From Chaetomium olivaceum (taxonomy: Eukaryota; Ascomycota; Sordariomycetes; Sordariales; Chaetomiaceae): 64,000 bases of DNA. Within the stretch, counting starts at the first letter, position 1. Every line of letters begins with the position of its first letter. Location: assembly GCA_039881045.1 (NCBI GenBank), contig JAYWVB010000019.1, positions 124,001 through 188,000 on the forward strand, written 5' to 3'. The notes beneath the pieces are model-generated. The model did not search any database. It saw nothing but the letters and a program-made list of their open reading frames with translations, and was not told the DNA's origin. Of this stretch, positions 23,530 to 36,691 are shown piece after piece. The position numbers and the translations under genes were made by a program.

Positions 23530-25243
23530 GGTTTAATGAATGCGGTTTGCTTGTTGATGCATGCAGTTTAGATTGCTTTGGATCGTGCTGGTTGCAGTGG
23601 TGGTGGTGGTGGTATCGAGCAACTGCAACGGCAAGCAAAAGCAAACAGAGGTTCGATCGGGTTTGGCGAGTTCAGGGATTTGGTGACCCGCGACGAAAAC
23701 CGCCATGGTGGCGAGAACTGCCTTGTTGCCTGTCACAGCCAGTTACCCATTTATTTTCCTGAGGAGCAATGAGGAGGAGGAGCTTGGTGACCGAGCCGCA
23801 CGAGATGAAACCAACCAAACGATGGGCTTGTTTCGCACCGAACCCAGCATGCTGCGATTGGCGAGGAGTTTGGTCTGCAACTCTGCGTCTTACACAACCC
23901 AAATAGGTAGTTAACCCTTGTCACAGCAAGTCGGTATAGAGAGAGACGTCTTCCCAAAACACAAAACACTGGTAAATTGCAACTTCTGACCTCTGAGATA
24001 TCAATTACACACCGCCCTCACATCCACAATCTAGCCACAAATCTCAGACTGCCACCCCAAATGTTCCATGTCCTCTCCGTCCGGCGTGCCTCCGATGCGA
24101 CCACCTCTCATACCCGACTCCTGGAGGTAGGTACTGAACCGGTGGGATGGTGCAGGACCTCACTAAACGGCCGCCTGTGTCTTGTCACCGCACTCACATG
24201 ATGGCGGTGTTCCTTTCCGAGTTTGCAGAGTTCGAGGTGTGCAAGTGAACTGAGCGGCGTGATGCCAAATCAGGGGCAAGAGCGATTGAAGAGCTTTTGC
24301 TGTTGCTGTTGCTAGTTGGGAAAAGTTTCAAGCAGTTCGGCCCTGGGTGGGTTGGTCCTTTACTTATACTTTTTATTCTACGGATACCCCTTTGCATGAT
24401 CCAATACCGGTCCTATCAGAGAAGGTCCACGGCCATGTCCATGTCTTGTGAGCAAAGAACCAGCCGCTAACCGCGGGGTGTTCCAGCCAGCGGCCACCGC
24501 CTAGAGGTGCTCGTGTGTGTTCTCTCGAGGGCCTAGGCAGGGCTGTGCCTCCTGCATGGCGTTGATAAGCAAGGCTGACGGAGTTGACAGGGAAGGGGAA
24601 CTGCCGGTATTGCGCTGGGAAGATTGTCTCGGCAGGCACATCGGGTCTCAGAAGCGATGAATGACACACGTCACTTTTCTTCACACCTACGCTAATCATA
24701 TGCAGTCAGTCCTCTCACATCTCACATTTGCACACACTGGCAAATGCGATAGCAAACCGGGTATGGCCTATGTGGGCCAATATGGTTCGCTAGTTGACCC
24801 CCCGGGGCCCTGCTGCCGGTATGTGGCTTCCCGAAGAGTGACACATCGCCCGCCCTCAGGAGCCCAGTCAACGAATGGCTTGCTATATCACATTTACTTA
24901 CGCGGCTGAAGAATATTTCAGTCACGGGATGGGTGCATGAAGAGGGGGTGATTTATGTCGTGGGCCCAGTGTGATGAAAGATTGCGAGCCTTTGTTTGCC
25001 CTCCTTCCGGGGGTCTGCGTGCCCCCCCGCGCTCAAAACATTTGCTTCAATGCCCAAGCCTGACCCCTCAAAGTTCATTCCTCCCCATGTTTTAGTGACT
25101 TGCCTTGCCCTCCTCATACACATGCCCTGCTTCTCGCAAATGCCTGGCCAAAGCTACCATCCACCCTGTTTGTCTGTCATCTTTCCACACTATCCCTCTC
25201 GAAACCAAAGTCTCGGATAGGTCGCGGACCAGCCGAGAGCATC
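23530..25243. other. intergenic region
   Basis: No gene supported. Contains a CTGTTGCTGTTGCTAG repeat near 24299-24315 and two closely similar TCTCACATCTCACATTTG motifs near 24713-24730; nothing else recognised. Confidence 0.5.
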
Positions 25244-26145
25244 ATGGCTACCGAACAGCGCCCAAATATCACGGACATGGCGGATCTAGAGATCTCTCGA
25301 TGTTTCAATGAGACGAACGGCCGGCACGTCAAGTGGTATCATTTCACGGCAGATGACGAAGCCTATTGTGGCGTTTCATACGACGCCCGCAACGAGCGAG
25401 ACATTACCCTGGACGAGTACGCCGCCGGTCTCAAGCGTATGAGCGACGACGCCATCTTCCCCAAGGTCCCTACCGACGCGCAGGTCACTATCGCACCGAA
25501 GGACCTGGACGGCGGCGCCGTCTACATCAAACGCTCGGGTCTAAAGCGGTACCATGGCGTCGAAGAGGAGGATAAGTGCAAGACCAAAGACCAGCTCCTC
25601 GCCGAAGTGCTCGTCATGGAGAAGATCTCCAAGACACCCCATCCGTACGTGGTCGGTATCACGGGTGCACAGTCCACCGCGGCCGCATCACGGGCATTGC
25701 AGTGGAGCGACTCGGATTGGCGCTGGACCACTACGCTTACTGCCACGGTGAGTGCCCGGCGGACTTCACCGGGCACAGAACCATGCTCGAGCAGATCGAC
25801 AAGCAGGCCTTCCTCGCGGGGCTCGAGTCGGCTGTCAGGTTCCTGCACTCGCTCGGCCTCGCCCACAATGACATCAGCCCCTACAACATCATGGTTCGGG
25901 AGGCGAGCGACGGCGACGGCGCCTGCACGCCCGTCCTCATCGACTTCGACTCCTGCGCGCCGCTTGGCATTGCCGCTCTGTCCCTCGGCACTGACGGTTT
26001 TATGGACATGGAGGACGAGAACATCTCCACCTCGCAGAAAAGGCACGACGACTTCGCCCTCAAACGCCTAGCCGAGTGGTGGGATGAGGACCATGACCCG
26101 GAGAAGAATCCTGCTCACTGGAAAAACTTCCCAGGGGCGGAATAG
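25244..26145 (+). CDS. solitary fungal protein kinase-like protein
   Basis: A roughly 300-residue kinase-fold protein of the small stand-alone type expanded in filamentous fungi. From the ATG at 25244: a beta-3 lysine in AVYIKRSGLKRYHG, an alpha-C glutamate candidate in LLAEVLVMEKI, a catalytic loop LAHNDISPYNIMV (HND in place of HRD, with the metal-binding Asn kept) and IDFDSCAPLG (DFD in place of DFG). All residues needed for phosphotransfer are present, so it may be active, but no substrate can be guessed. One base is missing near 25654 (after HPYVV), where the frame moves to RYHGCTVHRGRITGIAVERL. It stands alone between two long gene-poor stretches, with no upstream partner on the same strand. 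Confidence 0.75.
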
Positions 26146-29100
26146 ATCGGGAGGCTAGAAAAGGCATCAGGGCAGTCGGTCGCTTGCTCCTGGCTTCTGT
26201 TTCTCCTTTCGTTCTTCCTGGTTTCATTGAATCGTTCCCGGGTGAAAATTGGAAGTAGGGGAGTGGGAGGGGAAGGGGGAGGGTGCCCAGTTTGGACCGT
26301 GTGTGTACTTGATGAAGGATATCGCGATGCAAAAGGGATACAGCTGAGTGCATTTAAGACAGACAGGTGACAGAATGGAACCATTCGATTTGGAATTTCC
26401 CACGCAGCTTGAGTCCTCGATTTTTCGCCCTCTTCTTTGGTTGCCATGCCAGCCAAGGCCAGGGCTGCAGCGAAGGAGCAAGAGAAGGGATTTCATCAAG
26501 ACCACAGCTTGCCCCTGAACTCGACGAGCGTGAACAAAACAATAACCCAGCAATACACCCGGAAGTTGGCGGCCGATGAAGAGACGGCTTTCGCCGGCGA
26601 TACTGAAGCCTCTACGGTGGCGAGGTTCACACACGACGAGAACCTCCCTTGTTGGTTGAAGAACAGCATCACTGTGAGCCATCCATCTTCCATCCCGTCG
26701 GCTCCGTCAGCAGTCGTGACCAGGTTCTGCCCTCAAATGAGATCACCCACCATGAAACTGCCGAGCCTTCTAGAAGGGTTCGCCGGTTATCCACTTGCTC
26801 ACATTAATTTGGGACAGCCTGAAAACACGCTGTTTCGGGGTTCTCACGGGAGAAGAACCACGGAAGAAAGACCGGGGGTGTGCCGTTTCCGGTCCGGGAT
26901 AATGCCTGGTCGGAGCAGACTTGTCGCTTTTCGAGCTGCTCAACAAAAAAAAAAAAAAAAAAAAACCCCAAAAAAAACCAAAGAAAAAAAAAACCCTGGT
27001 TAAATGAGAAACGAGATGATAGATGACAGATGGCAGGTGATAGATAGATGGGATAAACCAGAGGTCTGCTTGTGACATTGCGTGTTTGGTGAGGTGGTCC
27101 GTGATGTCCTCCGAGATACGAACGGTTGAACGACCCATGCCGGCGTTTCGGCTTGGTGTTCCACTGCTTTGGGTCCGAGCTGCGCAACTTTCCCTTTCGG
27201 ACGAACCGCATCGTCTCCCAGACTCTTGAGTGGCTGGTTGGTGCGCACCTGGCCATGTGGCTGGCTTTTTCCCAGCATTTCCGCGTGGGACCGCATCTCG
27301 GAGGCTCGGAGGCATTGGGAGAGATTCTTGACTGAATGCGTGTATTCGTAAGTACACAGAATAAGAAATAATCCATATTCCATATTCCATAATCCATTGG
27401 AAGACATACACATTTGCTACATAGGTAGTTATTCTGTTTGTGTAAAAACCCGCCAAGTAACCTCGAAATGATCGGTGCATGATAACCAGAGGGTAGCCTG
27501 GCCGTTTCAACAGCACAGCTCTGATGGTTCCCGGAACCAAGAGACCCTGCCGTTTCATCTCATATCGGTTCCATTTATGCAAAAGCAGGAACGAAAAGCC
27601 CCAAACACACCCTCTTCTCCTATTTTGTGCGCGCCTCCTCCCCGGTCTTCCATTCCGAAGGGGGCCTTCCGTGTGCGACACGCGGCAAGCGTTTACCACG
27701 TGGCCTTCCCCACCCCACACCCAAGCTTTTCTCCCGCCCTTTCGCTCTTTTTCCGTCAGAGGGATGCAAGCCTGGCTCACGTGGCGGCAATCCCGCACCT
27801 CAAGGGGGGGGGATGCAAGTACCGACCGGTACACGACTTCCCAAAGCAGCCAAAACACCTTTACCTTTCCGGCAGTAGCGCGAAAGCAAAAAAAAAAAAA
27901 AAAAAAATTGGTTTGAAGATCGCCTCGGACCCCGTTCGACCCGTTGCATCATCTCACATCCTTTTTCTTCCTTCCCTTGCTGGCCACGAGGCGTGCCCAG
28001 CAAAACGCCCTGGATGATATCCTCCGGGCCGCCTCCGGCTGCTGGGAGTGGTCTTCACCGGTTCCGGCTAATGCCGGCGGCGGCGGCGCGGACGCACGCA
28101 TGCAACTCTTAAATAACTAAGGTAGTCACGATAAACTAAGGCAGCGGCAATACCCGACGCTTCTTTCTTTCTCCCCCCTTCCCCCCTGGTCTCAGGTCGT
28201 CCGGTCTGTCTTGTCTGGCCCCCCGCGCCCTGCAAGGCCAGCCAAGCGGCCCAGCGGTCATCAGCCTCACCACCAGATCGCCGTTGTGTCTGAGTTGTGA
28301 TGGAATCCGTGGGCGAGCTGTTCCTCGGAAGGGGGCAAGATCGGCCCTTCCGCTCCGAACCTTGGGCAGCAAAGCGTGGGACGGCTGGGTCTTGCCTGTT
28401 CCAGGAAGAGCCTAGAACTGGCGGTAAAACGGCCGGCATCAGGGATTTGGGGGGGGCTGCTCTCGGGATGACGAAATGGGTGTGTTGGAGTGTGGGAGAG
28501 AAGATGTATGGGTGTAACTACCTTATCTATATACATGCCCGTGAAGACGGTGTTGTTTCCGTACTCAACCTTCACACACACACACGGTAGTCTAGTCTGT
28601 AGATCCTGCAGTTCTCGATGAAACGGCTGTGACGTGCATGTTGCATGCAGCAACTGTCACCGCAATATGGTACCCCATCGTGGAAATGGTGCCATCTTTT
28701 CCCCCCTCACGCCTCTCCAATTTCTTAGGGTCGTTATCATAAACCGAGTGTTTTTATGGCGTGGTATGGTGGTGTTTTTGTCTTGTCGGATCCACATCCA
28801 CACACGCCTGCAGTGACCCTGTCGCACAGCGTTTGCAGTCGCCTCTGCTGTATTCGTAATTTCTCCTGAAAGTTGGGCTCCGCACCCGACCCGGCGTTCG
28901 GCTTTTCAACCCCGGCATTTCTGTTTCGGGCACCTGGACCCTGCCATCTTTATGATCCGCTTTCGCGACCAAGCCGAGACATCAACATTCACCAGCTACC
29001 TACGCTAGTTAATTTGCGGTTAACGTTACAATGCTGGTGAGATCTGATGCCCAGCTGCCCCCGACCCCCACCCCCACCCGAGTTTCCGACGGCAAAACGT

Positions 29101-31826
29101 CAAGCGTTGAGCACCTAACCCGGATCTGAGCAAAATCTCGAAAGTGACTCTCTCTCATTGGCCTGGGGTGAGACGACAGGTGCCGATGCTCCTGTTCTCT
29201 CACCTTCCGCACACTCCCCAACCCGTTTATCAATTATGCGCACTAATCAGGCATGGACTGTTTTGGGTTTGGGTCTCAATGCGTTTCTTTTCAATCTCAA
29301 ATCCCGAGTTTGTGGCGAACGTACTCCGTACAGATCTGTAGGCGCCAGCCTCCATTTCCACTGCTCGGCAACCGGCTGTTTGGAAATTTGAGTTTCGGGT
29401 TTCGACATGGCATCCATCACAAAACTGGCCTTTTTCTGTCACGGTGTGACGACCATCGGATCACCAACACCGGGACCGCCCCGCTTGATGTTTCGGTGTG
29501 CAGGCCCACAAGAACAAATCACTCTGTCCGTTTCCGTGATGATGACCCCACAGACCTGGCCAGCGGATCCATCCCCATCCCCACCACTAAACAAGATATC
29601 ACGACGCCTCAATCCGACCATCGGACTCTGCTGGTTCTTCGTGGGGTTACCCGCATGCAGAAGCATAAATCATCCAGGTATCGCTCCCGGGAGCGAGCAA
29701 ACCCATTCTGCTCCAGCCACGCCCGCCGCTTTGCTGTTCCGTCTCGCAGATTTGACAAGCCCCGATTTGATCAGTAAACACAAACACAGCCAGGAAACGG
29801 TTGACGGTTGACGGGCTTGTTTTTTGGTTATCTGGCGCGGCAGGCGGTGAGGAGGAGGCGGTGGGCAAAACGCGACGGAGGACCAGGAACCCCGCCTCAT
29901 AAGAGTCAAGCAGGCTCCAGAATCAGCAGCGCCATGAGCCATGATTCTGCGCCTGTGGGTCCCTCGCCTGCCGGAGCATTACGAGAGGATTTTGAAGATT
30001 GGGACGCCAAGCGACCCACCCCATTTTCCAGACAGAAACGCGCGCCCCTCACAGGCTCGACAGGCTGCTGCAGCTTTTTTGTGGACGAGACAGCGTGGCT
30101 GCAGGGGGCCCCCCGCCCACAGCCGGACGAGCCCTCGTGGGAGAGATCCCTGGAGCCACGCGCAGATCTTGATATGCCCGTGTGTGCGAGACTGCTGTTT
30201 GGCTGCAGGCCTGTGAGTGCGCGTCGCGAAGCAACTGCCATCACGCCCGCCCGCCCAAAAGTCGTTCTCCCAGGCAGTTCCTTGCCAATCAATGCATTGG
30301 GGTCAACTCCACCACATGGCCATTGGCCCCCTTGACCGCCTTTCTTTTTCGCCCGCGTTTCCCATCAACCGCTTTCGGGCGCTCATTGCGACGCCGTCTC
30401 GGCGCATCGTGCACTTCGCAAGCCCACCGCCCGTCGTTCGGTTGTCATAGGCGGCAATGGAGCCCTAGGTAGGCTGTCATCACTTTACCGCACGGCGCGG
30501 TTTCCGGGTTGTGCCCGTGTGTGTGTGTGTGTGTGTGTGTGCGTATGTCAAAAAACAAAAAAAAAATTGATTTCTGATGAGTGTCTCGCGACGCTGCAGC
30601 TCGCTTCTTTATCCATGCTTGTCCAGCTGCAGCACCGTTTTATATTGCCTTCGCATGGCGTGCGCTTGCTGACAGCCAGCCAGCCCTGAGCAGCCCCCCC
30701 AATTGCTTCTTTTGTCCCGGGCAAGCGGGATGTCTTGCGCAGGGCTCGCCAGTGCTGACTGTGCGGAATATCAACCGCTCGTGAGGTGTTGCCTATCGCC
30801 GATAAACGATTGTGTACTGTGTACACTCCCAAGCTAGGATAGCGCTGGGATTAACTGATTTGTTGTTAACTCCGGCCTAGCCTGCAACCCCGGAAGCAAT
30901 TGCAAAGTGTGAAAAGAATTCCGCACTTCATCGGGGATGTTGCGTTGCGAACATGAAATTGTTGACCGCCCACGTGTGGAGGGTGAGCCGCTCTATCCCT
31001 GTTCTCTTGTCGGAAAAGGGACCCCCAATCATGGAGACTTTTTTGTATTTTGTCAGATTTGATTTTCGCTCCAAAGAGGACCACGGGACAGGAAACGTCA
31101 GAACGAGGTTTTGCGGCTTTGGTGGAGCCGTTCGACCGCTCCATGCGGAGGGGTTCCATGTGCGGCGGTCTGAGAATGGAGGGGCGGGGGGGATCTCGCC
31201 CAGGCTCGGCTGGTTCCAGAACTCCCGTGAGTGGTGAGTGGTGGGTTGGTGTCGCCGTCCGTTCTTTCGTCACTTTTCCGTTGTGTACTGTCGTTTTGGA
31301 TTTGGTTTTGAGATCCGATACACTACTGCTCAGATAATTCCAAAGCATAACTCCAAATTGCAAACTGCAAACTGTCATATTCAATCCCGTCTTGACAAAC
31401 CCACTTTTTTTTTTTTTTGTCATGTCAGTTTTCCAAACCGAACCCGAATGAGAATGGCTTCAGAAGGCACGCAAACTTGAGCATTGCTCGACGGCAAGCG
31501 GCAGTGGGCAAGTCCCCACCACGATCCACAGCCTGCCACTGACCCATTCACAAGTGCTGAGGTACTTGTACCTGTACCATCCAGGGACCCCTGGCTCCCA
31601 CACACCACGCAGACCCCTGGTTTTTCGTGGCGTGCAGGCTCATTGTCTCCCCCTCGCAGCCATCCGGGCCCGCTCCACGTTTTTTGCTCGCCCTCTGCCG
31701 GGCGTCCCTCTTTTATTTGAACCGAAACCCGCCCAGTCCCGGCGCCGCCCACCACACAACTACCCCCCCCCCCCTCGCTCACATAATATTCCGCCAACTA
31801 CCCATTTTTTTTTATGTCGGTGTTAG
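26146..31826. other. 5.7-kb gene-poor region upstream of flbA
   Basis: No gene could be supported on either strand. The longest open frame (26770-27858, minus) merely reads through a poly(A) tract as polyphenylalanine and has no domain. The region has poly(A) runs at 26946-26965 and 27888-27906, a (TG)n microsatellite at about 30520-30541, an A-run at 30551-30566, a T12 at 31405-31416 and a C-run near 31765. The right end, including the pyrimidine-rich stretch to 31826, is presumably flbA promoter and leader. Confidence 0.55.
30520..30541. repeat. (TG)n microsatellite
   Basis: About eleven TG dinucleotide units followed by CGTATG and then an A-rich run; a simple sequence repeat. Confidence 0.9.
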
Positions 31827-34107
31827 ATGGCCGCGACGTCTAAATCGTCTCGCTCATCGCCATTGCCTGAAACTCCAGCGAGCTCGATCCCCGTTCGCGA
31901 ACGCATCGACTCCCGCATCCGATCTCCGTCGAGCCCGTCGCCCTCGGCTGCTTCTTCTCGACCCGAACCCTCTTCCTCCGTCACTGGTTCCACCAGCACA
32001 CATCGGCCACATCACTCGAGCCACCAGTCCATCAGTTCGCAACGATCGAACGGTTTTCTCGCCTTTTTCGACCGGACTATCGCCGGCATCACAGAACCCC
32101 GGGTCCGCCCGCGCCAATCGCTCAGTCGCCTCTCGACCGGCCCCGACTCACTCGGCAGCGGCCAGTCCAGCCCGGAGAGGGGACCTCGCAGTGCCCGTCC
32201 AACCTCCAACTACGCCATCCCGGTGGGGTTGATATCCGCCGACGGCAGGCAGCCGAGCCCGACTCTGGTTCTCGGCGACCCCCCCTCCCAGCCTTACAGC
32301 GAGACGGATCCCTCGCTCCCCGAGCCGACCCACCTGCCCCGATTCGACAACAAGATGCACCAAACATCGTCGCGGTTACTCCGCATGACGGACGATGACC
32401 GTCCTTACACCAAAGTAAGTGTTTTGAGGTGACCGAGCTTGCCGCCGCCGCGCACCATGCTTCCCCATCATTCCCCCCACGCGCCACGGCTGGACTTGTC
32501 GTCGCGGGCAAACTTGGCGGCTGACCGGGAACTTGCAACCAGGATTTCAAAGACCTGTTCTCTACCCTAATAGTCAGCCTTCTGCCGCTCTCGGCACATC
32601 GTGTGCGATTGACAAAGGTGGAACACACCTTCCTCTCCGAAGATGCCATCAACAACCTCGGCTCTCTCAAGTTCTCCCAGTCCAACCGGATGCCAGATCC
32701 GAAAGATCCGTCGAGGATCGTGACCACCACGACAACCACGACCTTCTCGATGGCGAAGGATATGGCGCGCTCGATCTGCCAGCGGTTCTTGGAGGCGAGA
32801 TTCATCGAGTCGGCAGACGGGAGGTACCAGTCTGTGTACACGATGAAGGGCGTGGTCTGGCAGTTGACCCCCAAGGGCATCTCCATCCTGGACCGCTTCT
32901 GCTCGCGGAACGGCATCCAACAGAAGCAGGTCGCCGAGCTTATTGGCTCGTCTCTGCCGCAGCTGGTCAGCCTCGAGCGCGATGGGCAGTCGGATAAACT
33001 GCTCACGGACCGGGGCACAGTCGAGGTTATTTTCCGGAGGTTTATCGGGGCCAATGGCTTCAACATCAAGCCCACCGTGAGCTCGGCAGACTCGGACTCG
33101 TTGAATGACTACAAGGACGGTCTGACGGGCGTTAAGATGGCTGCTGAGCGCAAAGTGGGCGGCAAGACGTTCAAGGATACCTTCACCGGGAAGGCAGCAT
33201 CTGATTGGCTGCTGGATTGCTCGACGACTGTTGACAAGCGGGAAACTTTTGAGATTGCCGCGCTCTTCGTGGAATATGATCTCATGGAAGCGGTACAGCA
33301 AGACCGGTCCTACATGGTCCAGCACCCGGCCCACAGCCTCTTCCAGCCGACCAAGCACGCCATCTACCAGGTCACAGCAAAAGGGCGAGACCTTGCCAAC
33401 GGCGCTGCCGCTCGGGGACGAGCATCCGAGAGCGAGGGGCTATCGGCCACACGGTCCGGTGGGATCGCCCGCGATTCCAACACGCAGCGCCTCGACAAGA
33501 TCCTCAACGACCCCGCCCTGCGGCTGCTGTTCCGCGAGAACCTCCGCGAAACCCACTGCGAGGAGAACCTGTCCTTCTACCTGGACGTCGACGACTTCGT
33601 CAGGCAGGCAGTGCAGGCAAGCCATCCGGATTGCGCAGAAGAGCCCCAACAACGCCGCGTCGCTCGACGGGATCAAGGAGATCATGGCCCAGGCGTACGG
33701 CATCTACAACGCCTTCCTAGCCCCCGGGTCACCCTGCGAGCTGAACATCGACCACCAGCTGCGAAACAACCTGGCGACCCGCATGACCAAGGCGGTGGGG
33801 CAGGACGTCGCCATGATCGACACGCTGCACGAGGTCACGGCCCTGTTCGAAGACGCCCAAAACGCCGTCTTCAAGCTGATGGCTAGCGTAAGTAGCCCAA
33901 CCTTAATTCGTCCTTCCACAAATCATGGCATCGCAAAAGGAACCAACGGCTAACACCCACAAACAGGATTCCGTGCCCAAGTTCTTGCGCAGCCCCAAGT
34001 ACGAGCAGACGCTCAAGAACTACGACTTCGACGCCATCACCACCGGCAGCCACTCCCAGCCCCGCGTGCCCGAGCGCAGCCAGAGTCGCTCCAACCGCGC
34101 GAATTGA
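31827..34107 (+). CDS. flbA: FlbA, RGS protein with DEP domains, 4-bp tandem duplication
   Basis: Regulator of G-protein signalling that turns off the G-alpha growth signal and allows asexual development in Aspergillus (SST2 in yeast). Exons: 31827-32414, 32543-33887, 33967-34107. The N-terminus is serine/proline-rich with SNGFLAFFDRTIAGI. Exon 2 carries two DEP domains (TFLSEDAINNLGSL to about QLTPKGI, and FKDTFTGKAASDWLLD to about HAIYQVTAKG), then the RGS domain (LDKILNDPALRLLFRENL, KEIMAQAYGIYNAFLAPG, ELNIDHQLRNNLATRM) finishing in SVPKFLRSPKYEQTL. At 33603-33611 the sequence AGGCAGGC holds an extra AGGC unit; taking one copy out gives the FlbA-type FVRQCRQAIR and joins both halves of the RGS domain. 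As written, the frame is lost inside RGS. Confidence 0.95.
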
Positions 34108-35419
34108 CTGGCTAGGATGCCCTCGCTGAGACGCCTGCGCCAGACCAGCCGGTCCTATCAGCAAGTCGGCGCGGCGGCGGCGGCGGCGTTGGCGGCGTTG
34201 GCGGCCCTGCGCAGTACGGGCGTCGCGCCGCGTCTTGACCACTTCACTTGACTTGGTGTTGGTGCTGGTGTGTCCCGCGTTGGTTTTTCTTTTTGAAAAC
34301 GTTGGGCGTTACGTTTTCTTTTTTTTCTTTTTTTTCTCTTGCTCTCGTGCTGTTGTTGTCGGGACCGGCGCCCATGCGCTGTTTTTGCTTGATTGCATGA
34401 GGAAGCGCTTGCTGTTCGCCTCGCCTGCGTTATATCCCTCTTGTTTAGCTAATCTTTCCCCGCTTTGCTATTGTTTTTGTGTTAAGTTGTTGATACACCG
34501 GCGTTTTACGGTTGGGGGAGGGGTGGGTGGTGGATGGCATAGATGGGAGAGCAGATCATTTGGCATACACCTGGTAAACATTTCCCAACTCTTGTCATGC
34601 TGGTGGGCCAAAAAGGGGGCCCTTCACGCCATTGGAGGAAAGAGGGGGGAGAGGCGTTTCTGCGAGGCGGGAAGGGAACGAGGGGATGGAAGGAAGCCCC
34701 AAACAGGTTTGGAGCTTCAAAAGCATGGATGGGGCGTTGGCTGCCGGCGGTGTTGTATGGGAAGGGTTCAGGCGAGGATGAATCAAAACGAGCGCGCGTG
34801 GGTTGATGTTGATGTTGATGTTGGCTTATGATGATCCCATGAGATCCGCATCCGCACGAATGACGAAAGACACACAATACCACCCGATTAGATCAGTTGA
34901 CTGGTGTCGACGACGGCCTGTGACGACTGGGGGAATGTGGTGACTTGATGTGCCTTGGAAAGAGTGAGACAGGGGCTGGATATCGGGGCGATGGTTGGAA
35001 TGTGGTCGCCATGTCCCCAGCCAAGCATTCTTGGGCGTTGTGGGTTGTTTGGGTAATAAGGCTTGCTTGCACATGGCATTCTAGCAGCGTTTGGGATAGG
35101 ATGAGAAATGGAACTCTTGTTTACAGCTGGCGAGAATACCAGAGGGTGGCTGAATATGGCATAAAACGAGAACGTCCCTGGGTTGCCACCCAGGAACTTG
35201 CCCGAGTTCTCTTGGCCCTTCTCACTCCAACTCACTTCTCAGCATCCGTTTTCTGTCTACAACATACTTACACTCCTTAAAGCCATCAGTCCATTAGTGT
35301 ACCGCGTATTTCCGCCCCTTTATAGCCCAACGTACCTCTTCAGGGTTCTGCTCCAACCACACCAGCACACCACAAACACACAGACAAAACAGCTGCATAA
35401 CGATATAGCTGCCTTCACA
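34108..35419. other. intergenic region, flbA 3' side and promoter of secreted-protein gene
   Basis: No gene supported. GGCGGCGGCGG-type trinucleotides at 34168-34203 and a T/C-rich tract at 34312-34345 look like 3' untranslated sequence of flbA. A TATAGCC near 35322 precedes the next gene by about 100 bp. Confidence 0.5.
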
Positions 35420-36108
35420 ATGCAGCTCATCACCAACGCCCTCCTCCTCCTCCTATCCATCTCCGCGACAGCTACGGCATCCACAACCCACCACGGCCAC
35501 AAACAGCCTCAACAACTGATGCCCCAAGGCCACTACCGCCACATCGGCCGCGCTAACACCACCCGGCGTGAACCCCAACCTTGGCATGTCCGATGTAAGT
35601 CTACCCTTTGCGCCGTATGCCCCACGCATCTGTGGAATTCATCGACTGACCGTCTCATGGCAGGACAAACCAGCCCACGCCGGCCACACAGGCTGCAGCG
35701 GTGGGGGTGGGGGTGTTAACGTCGTGGAGGATTCAAGCGTGAGTTCGCCCGGCTACCCCCTTGCCCATGTCCCATACCATACCCATCTGCCTCAATCCCC
35801 CGTGTTATCCCCAACCCAGTCCAGCTCCTGCTGTCTCCATACTGACAACCACACCTCCAACTGAAGACACTACCTCCCGCACCCCCAGTGCTCCCGCTGC
35901 CGCTTCCTGTCCCGCCTGTCGACCCGCCCTCCTCGGCCGGCGCTGAGCCTTGGGTGGTGCGCCCGGCGCCGAGCGGGTCGGGCATCCCGACTGGTGGGTG
36001 AAGCCGACTCCGTTTGTTTACGTCTCTGGTGCTGCTGCTGCTGTTGTCAAGGGTGCCGTTGGTGCTGGCATGGGGTTGGGGATTGTTGTTGTTGCGGTAT
36101 TGCTGTGA
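35420..36108 (+). CDS. putative small GPI-anchored secreted protein, frame-broken
   Basis: No family recognised. The ATG at 35420 opens a strong signal peptide (MQLITNALLLLLSISATATA). An intron GTAAGT...GGCAG lies at about 35594-35663 and a second GTGAGT...CCCCCAG at about 35740-35889. Between and after them are segments reading NPNLGMSDDKPAHAGHTG, LPLPLPVPPVDPPSSAGAEP and a C-terminal VYVSGAAAAVVKGAVGAG followed by a hydrophobic run and stop, the layout of a GPI-anchor signal. At least two breaks are needed: near 35565 and at 35996, where GGTGGG would be GGTGGGG. This arrangement is inferred from composition and frame logic, without a homolog. It may be a cell-wall or effector-like protein. 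Confidence 0.5.
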
Positions 36109-36691
36109 TGTGCAAAGGGGGTTGTAGCGGCGAGTAGAAAGGGAGTGGTTGCTAGGCCGGGTTTGTTTTGTTATTCGTTTGTTGTTTGTTTTGAGGAGGC
36201 TGTATTGGTTTTGGTATGCTAAGGTAGTCAAGCTGTGGGTGGTGTGGGAGTGGCTAAAGTCACGGTGGTACCGCGAGTCTAAGTGGAAATGAAAAACGTG
36301 GGCTATTGGAAAGGATACAGATTACACGCCCGATGGTGGGAGAACTAATTGATACGCAAGGTGACATGGAGATCTTTGCAGTCGCTGCCATGACACAGGG
36401 TGCCTTGCTCTCCATGGCCACGGCTGCTTGTCGCAAGAATGAAAAGACCAATGTTCGTTTCAATGAGGTCTACTTGGCTTTTCGCGTCGAGGTTGATGAG
36501 GATGCCGTGGCGCACGGCGTGGTGAAATCCTCGGGTTTTGTGGCTGTTTACGAGGACATCCTGGGGAACCATGATATCCGGAGCTCGAGGGTTTCGGTCC
36601 GCGATTTTAGTGATCATGAAAGACTTGAAGTGGGCCAAGAAGTTTTCAAGTGGTTTCTTCTGTCTAGCGAACACAATTTTGTAATTGGCTC
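36109..36691. other. convergent spacer
   Basis: Between the 3' ends of the secreted-protein gene and the minus-strand STAND-like gene. Open frames exist on both strands but none extends a recognised domain. Confidence 0.45.

Noticed and set aside
26770..27858. 362-codon open frame on the minus strand
   Set aside because: It reads a poly(T) tract as polyphenylalanine, has no domain, and needs a non-ATG start; two other frames are equally open there.
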